From contig WPDH01000200.1 in the NCBI GenBank assembly GCA_019137255.1, positions 186,001 through 250,000 of the forward strand: a stretch of DNA of 64,000 bases, in the 5' to 3' direction. The DNA comes from Corinectria fuckeliana (lineage: Eukaryota > Ascomycota > Sordariomycetes > Hypocreales > Nectriaceae). Shown here in pieces: positions 22,911 to 34,291 of this stretch. Within the stretch, counting starts at the first letter, position 1, and the number at the start of each line of letters is the position of its first letter. The notes beneath the pieces were generated by a model. That model was not told the origin of the DNA, searched no databases, and saw only the letters and a list, made by a program, of their open reading frames with translations. Position numbers and translations under genes: made by a program.

Positions 22911-23769
22911 ATGATTGCCAAGATGCACATCATCTTTGCCATCATGGCTCTCCTTGTTGCGATGGCAACGGCAAACGGCATTCCAGGTCCTGGCGACATG
23001 AAGTGTCCCTCCGGGGTTCACATCATCATCGCCCGCGCCAGTCAGGAAGCTCCTGGCCCCGGAATCATCGGGGCTGTGGCCAAGAAGGTTATCGATCGTA
23101 TCCCTGGTTCTGACATGGCGTCAGTCGATTACCCGGCTCTGCTCGACCCTTACGTGCCTTCCCAGACAGCTGGAGTCGCCAACATGACCAAGATGGTCCA
23201 GGAGTTCGCTGGGGAATGCCCAAGGACGAAGATGGTGTTGATGGGATACTCTCAGGTAAGATATGACCCCACCCATTTGACCCTATGAGATAAACAGCTC
23301 TGACGAGTTGCAGGGTGCCCATATCACCTCCGATGTTCTCTGTGGCGCCAGCGAGGCAGGGTTTCCGACTACCAGACCCCAGAAGCCCACGGTGACAGAT
23401 CAGGGTATGTTTGCGTCCTTCATTTGAATGATGTCACCTGCTAATCATAATAGTTGTCGCCGTCGTTTTGATGGGTGATCCTAGCTTTACTGCTGGCCAG
23501 CCATATGACATTGGAACTAGTAATGGCAGTGGTGTAAGTGACCCGCTACGCCCCAGACACTCGCTCGACACTAACAAAGTGACCAGATTTTCCCACGCCG
23601 ACGGCCCGAAGGATGCAAGTACGTCAGCAACAAAATGATATCCATTTGCGATGCTGGCGACTTGTTCTGCGAGGCCGGGAGCGATAGCTTGGCAGTTCAC
23701 CTGAGCTATGTCACCAACTGGGGGGGGGTGGCGGCAGACTTCGTTGTCTCGATGTACAACTCGTACTAA
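22911..23769 (+). CDS. secreted CE5 esterase (cutinase/acetylxylan esterase family)
   Basis: Four exons: 22911-23255, 23314-23404, 23454-23533 and 23587-23769, giving 232 residues, the normal size. Residues 1-22 are a signal peptide (MIAKMHIIFAIMALLVAMATANG). The mature part has ARASQEAPGPGIIG near the start, the nucleophile elbow GYSQG (Ser114), then SICDAGDLFC with the catalytic Asp and SLAVHLSY with the catalytic His. Cysteines fit the family disulfides. CE5 enzymes act outside the cell on plant cutin or acetylated xylan. The ARxSxEAPGPG motif and the overall pattern fit acetylxylan esterase at least as well as cutinase, and I cannot tell the substrate. Introns are 58, 49 and 53 bases. Confidence 0.92.
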
Positions 23770-24347
23770 AGGCGCGGTGCCTTTATACGACCGCAGCCAC
23801 AGACGGGGTCCTCTTTGGAGTTGTCCCTCACTGATCAACTGGCCTATAGTTAAGGTGTGTGTGGCGGAACTGCGACTGTTTTCGGTGCAGCAACTAGTTA
23901 GATGGATCAGGTTGGATCATGTATACGCTGTGCTTAGCCACGCTATGTTGTCGACTTTGGAAAATGAGTAAACACCTACTTATCTAGTTAGTTAGTCAGT
24001 GCTGGATACGCTGTGTTGGAACAGAGTAGCTCAGCAGCTTGTAAATAAAACACTAAACTTGCTTTCACTGTTCGAGTTGCGCAATACAAAAAGGTCAAGT
24101 CAAAGCAGGTAGTCCTGGAACAGATTCCCTGTATAAAAGGGGTCACTAGATTGGAGGGAGATGAGAGTGTACAAATACATGAAAATGAAAACCTCTAGGC
24201 GTCTAACGCTCTTTGTAACAAAGGAAATGGTATCATAGGTCTCATTCAATGAGGCACGACCTTCCGCCTCTACACGCTTCCATCTCGCCCGCAGGCATCT
24301 GGCGTTGATCATCATCAAACTTCCCCTTCCCGGGGCACTCTTCCTCA
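23770..24347. other. convergent intergenic region
   Basis: 3' flanks of the esterase and of the minus-strand unknown gene; nothing else seen. Confidence 0.6.
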
Positions 24348-25529
24348 TTAGTATCTTGTCGTACGGCGGCTTCGTTCCTCCAACCTCCGAATGTTCGATT
24401 CAGACAGGCGCGTCAAGTCGACGGAGCGGCGTTCTCTCCCCCTCGCCGTTTCAAACCCGCCAGTATCCCATTCGGCAGGGCGGCTACCTCCGCTGATGTT
24501 GTCCAGCTCGATCCCCGCGGCCCCAAAGAGGGGCACCGTGTCCGGGAACGACAGGCTGAAGGGCACCCAGAACCTGTCGCACCAGATATGGGGAGCCCGA
24601 CGTGCAGTGAGCCAGTGCTCCTCCCGCCGGATCTCGGCGATCCTCTTGAGGATCCAGACCATGTCCGTCGCGAACATGGCTTGGTTGCGTCCGCCAGAGA
24701 GCTCCAGCGACTTGACGTATCCCTGGGCGAGGCGGTCCGCCAGGCCCGGCAGCGAAAGCACCGAGGCCCGCGACCGGCCGAGCCGGATCTGGTCCATTTC
24801 CTCGAAGCCCTCGTCCACGTACTTGACCCGGAGCTGCCGGAGCAGCCCGTCGGCCATGAAGAGGCCGAAGTGGTCCGGTTGGCCGGCGAATGTGCCGAGC
24901 CCTTGCGCTCTGGCCCAGCCCCTGATGGCTTCGCAGGAGTGCGTCGGGCACAGGATGCTGAGGTACGTGGTTGAGCGGTCCGCGAAGCCGTAGTATTGCA
25001 TGGCGGAGAGCCCAGAGACGACATGGGGGATGTGGCCGAACAGCTCGGCGACGCGGGCCATGACATCTCGCACAGTCGACCTGTCCATCCGCTGCAACGG
25101 TTGATCGTCATCTTGGTGCAAGACGCCTGCACCGCCACTGGTCCTATGGCTATGTCTTCGGTGGCTGTGTCTTCTAACTGGAGCTGGAGGAGGAGGGGTT
25201 TCAAGGGGGTGCACTTCCATATGCCGATATGGTTCATCTGCGGGCTTGGGTGTGACAGGCCGAGGATACGGAGCATGCACGGAGCTCCCGCTCGTGTCTG
25301 AGTGGTGATGGGGCGAAGGCCGTCTCGGGCGGCGCCGGCGACTCCGATCGGAGCCGGTGGTTGGAGTTCCAGCCGCAGCCCGCATTTTGCTCTGCGCCCG
25401 GCGTGGTTGCGGTTCTGACGAGTATCGGGGGCGTTGGGTTGAGCGCCGCGGAGACTGAGCCGCCGCTCGAGGTGTTGGGGGATCGCGAAACGGGCCCAAT
25501 AGGGAATCGAGCCACGAGCCAAATCCCAT
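24348..25529 (-). CDS. hypothetical protein, possible nucleotidyltransferase-like fold
   Basis: Single exon. I chose the ATG at 25529 (MGFGSWLDSLLGPFRDPP, 393 residues) over one 252 bases upstream, because the extra 84 residues look like leader sequence. Residues 1-150 are disordered, rich in Arg, Pro, Ser and His. From about residue 155 there is a compact domain: MARVAELFGHIPHVVSGLSAMQYYGFADRST, then LSILCPTHSCEAIRGWARAQG and a later helical part MFATDMVWILKRI. The GLSAMxYYGFxDRS pattern followed by a short strand recalls the start of nucleotidyltransferase-fold proteins (GGxAxxxYGxxRxTxD), but the acidic catalytic pair is not present. No family name can be given; codon use and GC content suggest a real gene. 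Confidence 0.75.
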   Translation of the reverse strand: MGFGSWLDSLLGPFRDPPTPRAAAQSPRRSTQRPRYSSEPQPRRAQSKMRAAAGTPTTGSDRSRRRRPRRPSPHHHSDTSGSSVHAPYPRPVTPKPADEPYRHMEVHPLETPPPPAPVRRHSHRRHSHRTSGGAGVLHQDDDQPLQRMDRSTVRDVMARVAELFGHIPHVVSGLSAMQYYGFADRSTTYLSILCPTHSCEAIRGWARAQGLGTFAGQPDHFGLFMADGLLRQLRVKYVDEGFEEMDQIRLGRSRASVLSLPGLADRLAQGYVKSLELSGGRNQAMFATDMVWILKRIAEIRREEHWLTARRAPHIWCDRFWVPFSLSFPDTVPLFGAAGIELDNISGGSRPAEWDTGGFETARGRERRSVDLTRLSESNIRRLEERSRRTTRY

Positions 25530-26091
25530 TACCGGTAGTTCACAGAGCGACCTAGAAGGCCTTAATGGTTGTGGGAGTCGTATAGGAGGAAATTGCGTCT
25601 GTAGGTGTGGTGTCTTACGTAGTAAGTAATACCCGATATATCTGAAGTGGGAATCCGCAGGGGTGGAAATGGTGTCAAAAACGCGTTCGCGTCTGGCGGT
25701 GAGCTGCAGCGCCCACAAAAGACCAGCAAATAAATGCACAGGACTTATATAAAGTACTGTGGCAGAATTGAACGTCTTCATTTGTTCCCATGTGCATGAT
25801 GGAGCTAGGTATTGCTTTGTTCGATACGTGCGGGGATTTGTTCAGCTGTTTGCTGAATACGGCGCGACCCGTCTCGCACTAAGGCAGCGAGGCGTTCGGC
25901 TGCGGATGCGCCGTCAACGGCGTAAACGAGACAGAGCATGCCGGAATTAATGCCGTAGATACGATCCTACCTCGTGCAAGAGTTCGTATACATGGCTGAG
26001 TCTCTAAATCGCCCGTCCCGATCCGACTCCAACGCCCCGTAATCTTACAAGTTCATTCCGAAGCCTCCGTGTACCCGTTTCTTCTCTGTAC
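25530..26091. other. intergenic region
   Basis: Upstream region of the unknown minus-strand gene and 3' flank of rpn11; no gene seen. Confidence 0.6.
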
Positions 26092-27249
26092 CTACAACTC
26101 CTCCTCCACATCCATCTGGTCGCCGTTCGCCTGTCCCTTGGACCCTGCTGGGCTGTCCTTTTTGGGCATCGTCGCTTCCTTGTCAATCATCTGCCTCGAT
26201 ACTGAAACGATGTTGTCTTCGATAAGCTCCTGGCCAACGTCTTCGAGATGCTTCTTCGGATCAAGTTTGCCGACGTATCGGGTCTTGAGTTGCTCCTTAG
26301 TCAACTCCGTCTCCTCCTTCACGCGCTGCTCGTAACCGTCGGCCAGGGTGACCAGGCGTTGCAGTTTATCCTTGTTCTTTGACCCCTCTTCTCTGAAGTC
26401 ATCCATATCCAGGGCCTCCGTCCAGACGTGCTTGTGTAGGTTCATCAGCATGTTCTCCTCGAGCGCTGTCTTGCGGTAGTCGATTGCGATCGAGTAATAG
26501 TGTCGGTTTAGGCCGTGGATGAGAGCCTGGATCGAGGGCTTGTTTAGATGACCCAAGTTGCTCGTGCTTTGACGGGGCTCCTGACCCATCATCAAGAGCT
26601 GAGGGTTGATGAGGCGAAAGGCATCAATGACGACCTTGCCCTTGACTGACTGGATGGGATCGATGACGACGGCGACGGCTCGAGGGTTCAGTTGCTCAAA
26701 CGATTGTTGGGTGTTAATATCAACCGACGACAGCCAGCATCCGAAACCGGGATGGGAATGGTACCAGCCAACCACAGACTCAGGTCTGTTCCATATCAGT
26801 TAGCAACCATGTAACAACTCGGTATCGCAGGGTTACTGATTACGTACCGTCCTGTTTGTCGCAGCATGTCCATCATCTTGGTCTGAAAAACTGGATCAAC
26901 GGCCTCGACACTAACTCCGGTACCGCTTTGAGGCATGGCAAACACGTCCATAACCTTGACAGTGAAGTCATCCACGAATTCTCCCAGCATCAACCCCATG
27001 ACTTCCATGGGTACACCTGCGCGACCGTGCCGAAGCATCTTCAGCAGCGCGAGGGAGGATATGTAAACAGTTTCGGAGTTGTCGATAAGGTTGGTGTTGT
27101 CCTGTGGTTGTTATACATTAGCACCTCGCTTGCAATGCTCGCGTCGTCCGAGCAGCAGCTCGAATGGTTGGGGAAGAGCTTACCGAGCCGTGGGCAGCTC
27201 CCCCGAGGCCTATGCCACCACCGCCTAATAGATTTCTAAAGCGCTCCAT
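26092..27249 (-). CDS. rpn11: 26S proteasome lid deubiquitinase Rpn11 (PSMD14)
   Basis: Three exons on the minus strand: 27184-27249, 26848-27101 and 26092-26785, giving 337 residues. The MPN+ domain is complete: MEVMGLMLGEF with the catalytic Glu, and the JAMM motif HSHPGFGCWLSSVD at residues 116-129 with both zinc His and the Asp. The N-terminus (MERFRNLLGGGGIGLGG) is typical of Rpn11. Next come QSVKGKVVIDAFRLINPQ and the C-terminal helices that bind Rpn8 and the lid. The enzyme removes ubiquitin chains en bloc from substrates entering the proteasome. The tail has a short acidic extension (GDQMDVEEEL). It is divergently placed from the histone deacetylase gene, sharing a 614-base region. 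Confidence 0.97.
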
Positions 27250-27863
27250 TGTGTTGATGATGACTTCTGAAGGTCAAGCAGAGTGTGAGTTTGGGTGCAA
27301 GGAGATTCAACCGGTTCTGAGATGGGAGAGCTGTAGTGGAATTTGATGGTGGAGGACGGTCGTCGGATCTGGAGCTCAGTTATTAGGTGTTGACGTTGAC
27401 GCCAGCCCGGAAGCCTAGAAAAAGCCACAGCTCTTGAGCTTAGTCACGTCACGTGCGGGGTTCTCTGTGGCACTCTCTGTGGCTGGGTCTCAGCCTCGTA
27501 CTTAGGCAAACTGTAAGGACATCGCCCAAAGTGGACGTGCACCTGTTTGGTGGCTGGACCCATGACGGCATATGCCGAACTTACTTCTCACTTGCTTCTC
27601 AGCCTTGACGCACCAATGTTTATCCGTAGTACACCCTGTTGGTGCGGCGCTTGCTTTCGCGCCCCCGGCCGCCTCACCTGGTGTACTTCCCGTTCTTGAT
27701 CCCAGAAACTTCTCTCATAGAATCCTCCTACCCAGTCGATCATGTCAAGCTCCCCTTGAGCTGATACCAGCTGGCTATATCGACAAAAGAACAGTTTCTC
27801 TCGAATCCCGACCGTATACACTTCTCAACTTCCGCCTACCGGCTCGCAACGCCAACCGCAATC
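27250..27863. promoter_or_regulatory. divergent promoter region, rpn11 and histone deacetylase
   Basis: 614 bases between two start codons pointing apart. No gene is seen. I found no motif I could name with confidence. Confidence 0.5.
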
Positions 27864-30016
27864 ATGGGTGACATCACGGTCAATCTCGGCTCGAATGCGC
27901 TCAATGGCTCGTCGCCAAAGAAGGTCGCTTACTTCTACGATTCTGACATCGGTAACTACGCCTATGTCACAGGCCATCCCATGAAGCCCCATCGTATTCG
28001 CCTGGCGCATAGCTTGATCATGCAATACAATCTCTACCAGAAGATGGAAATCTACGTGAGTCGCACCGCATTGCCTTTGGGTCAGGTTTCATGGCTTACG
28101 ACGGCCTGGCGCTGCCGTTTCTTTGCTGACGAAATAACAGCGTGCGAAACCTGCGACTAGAGGCGAAATGACACAGTTTCATACGGACGACTACATCGAT
28201 TTCCTCCAGAAGGTCACGCCCGACAACATGGACAGCTTCATGCGCGAGCAGGGCAAATACAATGTCGGTGACGACTGTCCCGTTTTTGATGGGCTCTTTG
28301 AGTTCTGCGGCATCAGCGCCGGTGGCAGCATGGAAGGCGCCGCGCGTTTGAACCGCCAAAAGTGCGACATTGCGATCAACTGGGCCGGAGGTCTTCACCA
28401 CGCCAAGAAGTGCGAAGCAAGTGGCTTCTGCTACGTCAACGGTCTGTGTTTGATTGCAAGCGCTTCCCTAATTTCTGTATTGACCAGTCATCAGATATCG
28501 TCCTGGGAATCCTTGAGCTCCTCCGGTTCAAGAAGCGAGTTCTCTACATCGATATCGACGTTCATCACGGCGACGGTGTCGAAGAAGCCTTTTACACAAC
28601 CGATCGAGTCATGACTGTATCGTTCCACAAATATGGCGAATACTTCCCCGGAACCGGCGAGCTTCGAGATATTGGCATTGGCCAGGGAAAGAATTACGCG
28701 GTCAACTTCCCGCTGCGCGACGGCATCACCGATGTCACGTATAAGTCGATTTTCGAGCCGGTCATTGAAAACGTCATGAAGTTCTACCAGCCCGAGGCAG
28801 TTGTCTTGCAGTGCGGTGGAGACAGTTTGTCGGGTGACCGATTGGGCTGCTTCAACCTAAGCATGGACGGCCATGCCAACTGCGTCAACTTTGTCAAGAG
28901 TTTCAACCTACCCACGCTGGTTGTCGGTGGAGGCGGTTACACAATGCGAAACGTCGCGCGCACCTGGGCCTTTGAGACAGGTGTCCTCGTTGGTCAAGAG
29001 ATGGATCGTACCCTGCCATACAACGAATATTACGAGGTATGCGATATCGGCCCCGCCTCATGGATTTTGCTAACAATGCCAAGTACTATGCGCCTGACTT
29101 TGAACTCAACGTTCGATCTTCAAACATGGAAAACTCAAACAGCCGAGAGTACCTTGAGAAAATCACTGCCGCCGTCATTGACAACCTCAGACAAACTGGA
29201 CCGGTTCCCTCAGTCCAGATGCAAGATGTGCCCCGGAAGCCATTCGGAGGCATGACGGACGAGGAAGAGGCTGAGCTCGATGACCTTGACCAAGATGAGA
29301 ACAAAGACGTGCGAATGACCGAGCGACGGTGGGACAAACACGTTGTGAACGATGCCGAATTTGAAGTCAGTGATGACGATGACATGGCTCGTGCTCATGG
29401 CGCAACGCGACGCAATGATAATAAGCGCACATTCACCGATTTCAACAAAGAAGAGATGGACGTTGACAGCAACGACGCCTCTCCGGTCCCTGGTACGAAT
29501 GGCACCGCAGCTGAGGAGCCAGCCACCGGGGAGGCGCACGATATCAACGATGATACCATCGAGGACATGTCAGCCCAAGAGCAGCATGAAAAGGAACAGT
29601 CCGTGAAGGAGCGGTCCGAGAAGGTATCTGACAAGGAGCCTGAGAAGATGGCCAGCGCCGCTCAGGAAGCCGAGAAGAACATTGACGGCGATGGCGACGT
29701 CGGAATGGAAGACCTCGCCCCTGCAGCTGCAACACCTACCATCAAGACGGAAGAACTCGAGCCTGAGGCAGCCCCTAATGCGACGCCAACCGAGAAGCCA
29801 GCGCAAGACGAGCCCACTCCGAAGGATGCCACACCCGTCGCGGCTGCAAAGGATCCCGCATCCGACCCTAAGCCAGCCGAGGATACTTCAAAGAAGCCTA
29901 CCGAGGCATCGGAAGAAAAGCCCAAGGATGACCAACCCGCCGACGCCATGGATGTCGACACGGAAAAGGACAACCCCGAAGAGACAAAGGCGAAGAGCAA
30001 GAGCCCTTCCCACTAG
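27864..30016 (+). CDS. rpdA: class I histone deacetylase, Rpd3 type, with long acidic tail
   Basis: Four exons: 27864-28055, 28141-28441, 28495-29036 and 29084-30016, giving 655 residues; phases all fit (second donor is GTCTGT). Residues 1-380 are the deacetylase: RMRPHR-like PHRIRLAHSLI, GGLHHAKKCEASGFCYVND with His150/His151, YIDIDVHHGDGVEEAF with zinc ligands Asp186 and His188, CGGDSLSGDRLG, and GGGGYTMRNVARTW with the catalytic Tyr. All key residues are present. The enzyme removes acetyl groups from histone tails in Rpd3L/S-type corepressor complexes in the nucleus. About 270 residues after the domain are disordered, rich in Glu, Asp, Pro and Lys. Extended tails like this mark filamentous-fungal RpdA, where part of the tail is known to be essential in Aspergillus. 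Confidence 0.96.
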
Positions 30017-31515
30017 CATATCAGCCCTGGATTCTAAGGCTAGTGTTTGATCCGACACGCTGCTGGTCTTCAACACGAGTTATCCTCCCATGTTCATACC
30101 TAGAGCCCCGAAAGTATCAACCCTCCATAGGCTCTGGCGGTGACATTTTGTATCTATAGCGTTGGTAAGATGTGGCCTGAGGCGTTCCAGGCGTACGACT
30201 ACGGCCGGCAAAGTCAGGGAAATCACAATCCACGGAGGGGTGTGCCATTCGGCTTCATCCACTCCAGGGATTCTTGACACCCTGACTGAAGGATTTTCTG
30301 TTTTCAAATTTCAATCATAGCGTATGGAATATAATTACAATCACGTTTAAACATGTCTCATTCTCGGGTTTGTCTCGATGATTGATTTTGTCTCATCAGA
30401 GAGTCTTCGAGAAAAAGCAAGTCAACCAGTGCCTGTTGGTGGATTACCAAAGTTGGATGTGAGTAGTATCTGAGAGAGAGCAAAACCAACACGCAGTTTG
30501 CAGCCAACGCGGACTAAAATCGGGGGACGGTTTAACAATAGTAGAGCAAACGGTATCAGTAATAAGGGGTGTTTGCAAGTGATCCATCGCAGCGTTTGTC
30601 CGCAGGTTACATCATGTAAGCCGATTGTGTCCCCCCACTTCCCGACGCCAGTGATAACGCAGCGACTTCGTACTCCGTACTACTACTACTTAGTAGATAG
30701 TAGTAGACTTACCGTCGTCCCCAACCCCACGTTTTGTCTCCCTCAGGCTAAGCAAGTAGATAGATAGATGTATGTACGAAGTACAAGCTCGACCTTTAGT
30801 TTGGTCTGCCTGCGGGGATCGAAAACTCACCGCCTGAGACCCCCCCCCCTCACCTAGGCGCCGCCCTCGACTCACAAAACACAACCCAAACTCTGTATCA
30901 ACGCTGCATTCAATCTCAAGATACGTATAAAAGGGACAAGTCGGAGAAGACGGGGCCAGGGGGACGAGTGTCTGCATGCACGCTTGTAAAAAGAAATCGG
31001 CGGAAAGCATCAAAAGCACAAAATTGAGAGACTGGCAAAGCTCAAGGGCTATAACACCTGTATCGAAGGAGAAATGATATGTAACGAGCTCACTTCATAC
31101 ATTAATGAAGACATGTAATCTACAGTAATGTCAAACAATCTCGAAGGTTTTCCCCTTGCCTTGCTTCTAGAAATAGCTGACAATTTTTACATCGGCCCCA
31201 CTGGGTCGCGCGATTGGCTGTGGCACAAGACCAAACTACCTACGTTCACTTTATTTTCCAACTGCCATTTATCCCACCATCGTTTCTTCGTCTCACGACT
31301 CCTCCCGCGGCCTCCCATAACTCCAATCTCTCTTGTCAATGTAGCACCTACTTCCACCGTCATTTCACTTTCCTCCTGCGGCTCTCGCTAGCCCGTGACG
31401 TCTAATCCTCGTCCTCCTGCTGGGCCCTGGGAGTGCATCCTCTCCTCCTCTCCTCACCCCTCCTCCGCCCCCGCCCGCGCATCCGCCGCCTCATCGCATC
31501 GCATCGCCCGCCGCC
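30017..31515. other. 1.5 kb intergenic region
   Basis: No supported gene. It contains TACTCCGTAC at 30671-30680 followed by short TAC/TAG repeats (30681-30710), an inverted GTACGAAGTAC at about 30774-30784, and a run of nine to ten C at about 30840. The CT-rich leader of the next gene lies at 31430-31510. Confidence 0.6.
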
Positions 31516-32730
31516 ATGCCGACTCTCACCCCTCCGGCGGAGGCCGATGCCGCCTCGGCCAAGCTCTCGGTCTGGAAAGAGGCCCTCTACGACCGCTGCC
31601 GCGAGTCGGGCGTCGACATGTTCTCCCAGGACGATCTGCTCCGTCTCGACGTCATCCCCAGCCGCGACCTGATGCTGCTCGCCCGCGTCGTCCAGTCCCT
31701 GAGCGACGACAAGCTCTTCATCACCATGCGTGAGGCGTCGGGCCAGGTCCTGTGGAAGTGGCGCGACGCCCAGGAGGCGCACAAGTATGTTTGCGACGAC
31801 CCCGCTGCCTCGAGATTCCGTAGCTGACGGCCGACTTCCCGTAGGTACAAGCAGTGCTCGACCGACGAGCAGATCATGGTCTACTCCCTCATCGACGACT
31901 CCGGTGGCGACGGCATTTGGTCCCAGACTCTCCAGAGGCGCCTTAACATGCACGATTCCGTCCTCAAGAACGCCCTCAAGCAGCTCCAGACCAAGGGTCT
32001 AATCGCCCCCTTCAAGAATGTCGAGCATCCCAATAAGAAGATGTACATCAAGGCCTCCATACGACCCAGCGACCGCGCCACTGGCGGGCCTTGGTACACG
32101 GATCAGAATCTGGACGAAGCCTTCATCGAGGACCTGCAGCGCGTCGTTTTCGACTTCATCAAGCGCCAGAGCAGCTATCACAGCACACATGGAGGCGGCG
32201 CCACCCGGACCCAGGTGCCCAAGAAGGGCATCGTCAAAGGTGCCGTGGATAAGGGCAAGAAGCGGGATGCCAGCGAGATGGACGAGCCCCCGGCCAAGGC
32301 CGTCAAGACCTCCGTGGCGGCGACTCCGAAGAAGGATGCCCTCCTACCCCTTCCCGCTGGTTACACGGGCTACCCAACCGTCCGCGACATCGCCCGTCTC
32401 CTCTCAACCAGCGGCATCACCCACAACACCATCCTGTCCGAGGTCGATGTGAAAAAACTCATCGACGTGCTAGTCTGGGACAACCTCGTCGAGCCCGTCA
32501 AAGTTGCCGGCAAGGTCGGCTACCGTGTCGCCCGAATCGCCAAGCAGTCCACCGATAGCTGGGCAGGCCGCGAAGACCCCACTGGACGCGAAGGCGGGCC
32601 GGAGTCCTACATGAGCCCCTTCACGGAGGCACCCTGCGGTCGTTGCCCAGTCTTCGAGCTCTGCGAGGAGGGCGGGCCTGTAGCCCCAAGCAACTGCGAG
32701 TACTTCCAGAGGTGGTTGGGGCTGGACTGA
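31516..32730 (+). CDS. rpc34: RNA polymerase III subunit C34 (RPC6/POLR3F)
   Basis: Two exons: 31516-31784 and 31845-32730, giving 384 residues, close to the family's usual length. Winged-helix regions are recognisable: residues 15-90 (LYDRCRESGVDMFSQDDLL), then YKQCSTDEQIMVYSLIDDSGGDGIWSQTL (second) and a third after a Lys-rich linker (GYTGYPTVRDIARLLSTSGIT). The C-terminus has the cysteine set CGRCPVFELCEEGG and SNCEYFQRWL, which in human POLR3F holds an iron-sulfur cluster. The protein bridges TFIIIB and RNA polymerase III, opens the promoter and so controls tRNA and 5S rRNA transcription. The start lies in a good context (GCCGCCATGC). Confidence 0.94.
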
Positions 32731-33317
32731 TCGTAAGCTTCAGTCTCCTTGCCCAATGCAAGCCAAACAACAAAACTTGATCCTCCGACGTTGGACAGGA
32801 ATGGGAGTGGACGGAAGTGAAAGAGTATGGTTCATACCTGTATCCGGCGGTTAATGGAGTTTTGGATCTGGTTTATTTTATTTTCAAGGGCATAGCAGCG
32901 GCGCAGGCATAGAAAAAAGACATCGACACAAGACCCACGAGGTCACCCAGCGAGATACTTAAAAAGAGTACAGTTAGTAGCCAAATATGGATGTTCTACC
33001 ACCTATAAACTACTATATCGGGTTTTCCTCTCCAAGCTACGCCTAAAATATTGCAAAGGCCGTAGGCTGCAGTGTGTAAATGACTACGTAGCTGTGAGGG
33101 TTGGCCAGAAGCGAATATTGGCGACATACTAGCGGATGAAGATTTAAACATAGGTAGGATTTGGATGGTTGACATTGTTCAGTAGCTAGCTCTAAAGGCA
33201 AACTTATGAATAACTAGCCACATTTGCTAGTCCTCGCCGAGGTCTTTCTATGTCATATGCTTCCAAAATCCCATGCCGCCTATGCTTGGTACATACAGTC
33301 CCATGCTAAGGGAGCGC
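32731..33317. other. convergent intergenic region
   Basis: 3' flanks of the Pol III subunit and of the cyclophilin gene; nothing else seen. Confidence 0.6.
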
Positions 33318-34291
33318 TTACAGCTCACCAGACTTGACAATCGTGGGCTTGTTCTTGTACTTGACGGTACCGCTGCCGGAGCCAGTAGCCTCAAGAGCCT
33401 TGACGATGTCCAGGGACTCCTGGTCAGCGACCTCGCCGAAGACGACGTGGCGGCCGTTGAGCCAAGAGGTGACGACAGTGGTGACGAAAAACTGGGAGCC
33501 GTTGCTGTGAGAGACACAGTTAGCAATATGGTGCGAGTGAGGTGATCTAGTAAGAGGGAGCTTACGTGTTGGGGCCGGCGTTAGCCATGGACAGCAGACC
33601 GGGCTTGTCGTGCTTCAGCTGGAAGTTCTCATCGGCAAACTTCTCGCCGTAGATGGACTTGCCGCCGGTACCCTTGAAGACTGTGAGTTGCTATTCGAAT
33701 TTGTAGACGGGAAGGAGGGTATCGTACGTTACCGCGGGTGAAGTCACCACCCTGGAGCATGAACTCGGGGATGATTCGGTGGAAGGCAGAGCCAGCGTAG
33801 CCGAAGCCCTTCTCGCCAGTGCAGAGAGCCTTGAAGTTGGCGGCAGTCTTGGGCACAACATCATCGAAGAGGTTGAAGTTGATGCGGCCGGCCTGCTCTA
33901 TACAAGAGAACGACGCGTCAGCTCTGATCAGACAACAAAAAACGGGTTCGAGATGTGAGCCTCGGTGAGGGGTCGTCATGTTCATGTAAACATGACAAAT
34001 ACCGCGAAACATGGGGTAGGGCCCGAGATGGGCGCATTGTGATAAAGGGAAAGCATCCTAAGAAACAGACGGAAGCTCTGTCTAGATGAAGACTGTTTGC
34101 TTCGGGGAGATTGAGGTCTTACCCTTGATGGTGGAGGTAGGCTGTCCGTTCTGCATGACGGGGCCCTCCCAAGTGACGTCGAAGTAACTGTAGAGCGACG
34201 GTCAGCATCAAGAATCGAGAGCAGCAATGGAGCAATCCATTGATGGTGGCCCAGGAAAAGGACGGGAGACTTACACCCTGCTGTTACCCAT
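33318..34291 (-). CDS. cyclophilin A-type peptidyl-prolyl cis-trans isomerase
   Basis: Five exons on the minus strand: 34275-34291 (17 bases), 34123-34187, 33728-33897, 33566-33672 and 33318-33504, giving 181 residues. The core is complete: FHRIIPEFMLQGGDFTRGNGTGGKS with the catalytic Arg, ANAGPNTNGSQFFVT, and WLNGRHVVFGEV including the Trp that contacts cyclosporin A. For the third intron two junction pairs keep the frame: the chosen one (33673-33727) gives the family consensus RGN|GTGG, the other gives RVFKGTGG with one more residue. The protein speeds proline isomerisation during folding and is the cytosolic target of cyclosporin A in fungi. The ending VKSGEL is normal. Confidence 0.95.

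Noticed and set aside
24413..25522. 369-codon open frame on minus overlapping the unknown protein
   Set aside because: Other frame of the same strand; the chosen frame has a more protein-like composition and ordered hydrophobic pattern.
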